Of a DNA stretch of 5,511 bases, positions 4,144 through 5,511 are shown one piece after another. Location of the stretch: assembly GCA_937896275.1 (NCBI GenBank), contig CALBMW010000903.1, positions 1-5,511 of the forward strand, given 5' to 3'. Both the position numbers and the translations under genes were made by a program. Below the pieces are notes generated by a model. That model was not told the DNA's origin, made no database searches, and saw only the letters and a program-made list of their open reading frames with translations. This stretch comes from an uncultured Myxococcales bacterium. Lineage in GTDB: Bacteria; Myxococcota_A; Bradymonadia; UBA7976; UBA1532. The first letter of the stretch is position 1. Every line of letters begins with the position of its first letter.

Positions 4144-5511
4144 GTGAACTGGACGTCGACCCTCATCGCGGCCGTCGCGGCGGTCTCGGCCTGCGCGCCC
4201 GGCGCACAGGCCCGCGACGATCTCGAGCGCACCTGTCTGCCCGAGGGCGACGCGGCCTACGGGCTCGACCTCGAGGTCGACAGCCTGGGCGACCTGCATC
4301 TGTCGCGCGTGCGCCGCATTCGGGGTGACGTCGTGCACACCATCGTCGGGCCCGGCGGCGCGCTCACCCACGAGGTCGTGTTTCCGCGCGCCAGCCGCAT
4401 CGGCACCGACGAGGTCGTCGACACCGACCTGTTGCTGATCGACGACGTGCCCTACATCTGCGCCTATGACCCGCGCGAGCCCGGCCTGCGCGTGGCCGGA
4501 CGCGAACCCGACGGCACGTGGATCCCGGAGCTGGTTCAGGCGGGCAGCGGCGCGGGTGACTTCTGCGCGCTGACGACCTGGCGGGGGCGGCTCACGGTGG
4601 CCTTCCACGACGCGGGTCAGCTCCAGGTCGCCACGCGCACCGGGGACGACGCGTGGGCGGTGCAGGTGGCGCACGCGGAAGAGGGGCACGACGTGGGCGT
4701 CGAGGTGGCCGCGGGCGTCGTCGGCGACATGCTGGTCCTGGCTCACCGCGATGTGGAGGCGCGTCGACTGAAGGTCACCTACTCGACCGCGGCGGGCGGT
4801 TGGCGCACGGAGGTCATCGAGGCCAACGACTTCGCCACGGGCTTTCGCCCCCGCGTGAGCGTGCGCCGCGACGGCGAGGTCTGGGTGACGCACGGGTTGG
4901 TCCCGCAGAACGTCCCGGCCCAGGACGTCGCCCACCGCAACTACCGCAACCTGGGCAGCGACGACGGGTTCATGCTGACCCGTGGCCACCTGCCGGGGGC
5001 CCTGACCACCGCGGCCATCGACGACGAGTGGGTGGGCGGAACGCACGGGATCACCCAGCTCGCCGGAGGGATGGTCCTGGCCGCCGCGCGCGAGCGTCTG
5101 CGCAGCCCGCTCTTCGGCGACCGCGAGGGGCTGCGGCTCTACCTGGGCCTGCCCGGCGATCCGACCTGGGAGCACCTCGAGTTCCAAGATGACCGAGGTC
5201 GGCGCCACACCTACCTGCGGATCGGGGCGCGGCCCGACCCTTTCGGTTGGCCGGTGGTGTCGTTCACCGACGAGTTGGAGCCGCTGCCCGATGACCCGGG
5301 TGGCGCCTTCGCGTGCTTCTGGCGGCCCATCGACACCGACCTGGACCGGATCCCCGACGCCGAGGAGGCGCTGCGCGGGACCGATCCCGAGGACCCCGAC
5401 ACCGACGGGGACGGCCGACCCGACGGGCAGGAGCTGCTCGTGGATCACAGCGATCCTCTCGTGGACGATGAGCCGAGGCTGGACATGGGGGTCCCGGACG
5501 CTGAGCCCCCG
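4144..5511 (+). CDS. Lipoprotein with beta-propeller-like body and TSP3 calcium repeats (3' end missing)
   Basis: The frame is open from GTG 4144 to the window end: 456 residues, no stop. Residues 7-16 are hydrophobic and end in VSAC, so Cys17 is a likely lipidation site. The n-region MNWTST lacks Lys or Arg, which is atypical. Residues 40-375 contain loosely repeated strand patterns such as LTVAFHDAGQLQVAT (150-164), MLVLAHRDVEARRLKVTYS (196-214) and RRDGEVWVTHG (241-251). These resemble sialidase-like propeller blades, but I cannot name a family. Residues 397-408 (DxDxDxxxDxxE) and 419-430 (DTDGDGRPDGQE), with GTDP between, are two thrombospondin type 3 calcium-binding units. The sequence then enters an Asp/Pro/Glu linker (LDMGVPDAEPP), where the window stops. 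It is divergent from the ceramidase-like gene across 150 bases. Gene call firm; function unknown, probably surface-exposed. Confidence 0.87.
   Translation, partial: MNWTSTLIAAVAAVSACAPGAQARDDLERTCLPEGDAAYGLDLEVDSLGDLHLSRVRRIRGDVVHTIVGPGGALTHEVVFPRASRIGTDEVVDTDLLLIDDVPYICAYDPREPGLRVAGREPDGTWIPELVQAGSGAGDFCALTTWRGRLTVAFHDAGQLQVATRTGDDAWAVQVAHAEEGHDVGVEVAAGVVGDMLVLAHRDVEARRLKVTYSTAAGGWRTEVIEANDFATGFRPRVSVRRDGEVWVTHGLVPQNVPAQDVAHRNYRNLGSDDGFMLTRGHLPGALTTAAIDDEWVGGTHGITQLAGGMVLAAARERLRSPLFGDREGLRLYLGLPGDPTWEHLEFQDDRGRRHTYLRIGARPDPFGWPVVSFTDELEPLPDDPGGAFACFWRPIDTDLDRIPDAEEALRGTDPEDPDTDGDGRPDGQELLVDHSDPLVDDEPRLDMGVPDAEPP
5332..5457 (+). other. Two thrombospondin type 3-like calcium-binding units
   Basis: The segment codes residues 397-438 of the lipoprotein. 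Asp397, 399, 401 and 405 with Glu408, and Asp419, 421, 423 and 427 with Glu430, are spaced as in TSP3 loops. GTDP (412-415) and HSDP (435-438) end each unit. The first unit has Arg402 where the loop Gly is usual, so it may bind calcium less well. Confidence 0.8.

Noticed and set aside
4030..5448. A 472-residue open frame on the minus strand
   Set aside because: The + strand frame from 4144 has an ideal ribosome binding site, a lipobox and TSP3 motifs; the minus frame has no recognisable motifs and would also cover the divergent promoter region.
1..5511. Search for tRNA or rRNA genes, CRISPR arrays, insertion sequences or integration sites
   Set aside because: No cloverleaf, spaced repeat array, transposase-like protein or terminal inverted repeats were seen.

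Overview
The window is very GC-rich, with strong G/C preference at third codon positions. It encodes three whole or partial envelope or exported proteins with the style of Myxococcota or Bradymonadales-type deltaproteobacteria: lipoprotein signals followed by Pro/Asp/Ala linkers, dense cysteine modules, and thrombospondin-type-3 calcium repeats. The lineage is inferred from protein style only.

Layout. Positions 1-66 look like the last 21 codons and stop of an upstream + strand gene. Positions 67-344 are non-coding and hold a GNRA-capped hairpin, a triple heptamer tandem repeat, small dyads and a good sigma-70-like promoter. Positions 345-1001 (+) encode a membrane-anchored SRPBCC (Bet v 1/START-like) protein whose C-terminal tail carries three decapeptide repeats. 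After a 13-base gap, positions 1015-3993 (-) encode a large lipoprotein of the neutral/alkaline ceramidase family with an N-terminal Cys-rich region and an extra C-terminal domain. A 150-base divergent intergenic region (3994-4143) separates it from a + strand lipoprotein gene starting at GTG 4144, which runs off the window end with two TSP3-type calcium repeats.

How they fit together. The ceramidase-like protein would cleave ceramide-type amide-linked lipids outside the cytoplasm. The divergent lipoprotein may be controlled from the same intergenic region and is probably also surface-exposed. The SRPBCC protein is convergent with the ceramidase gene, so it is not in an operon with it, although its fold is known to bind hydrophobic ligands. 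No mobile element, CRISPR array, rRNA or tRNA was seen. The most distinctive item is the ceramidase-like protein: its core catalytic motifs are recognisable but altered, and its domain architecture is longer than that of characterised neutral ceramidases. I do not see a clearly new multi-gene system.
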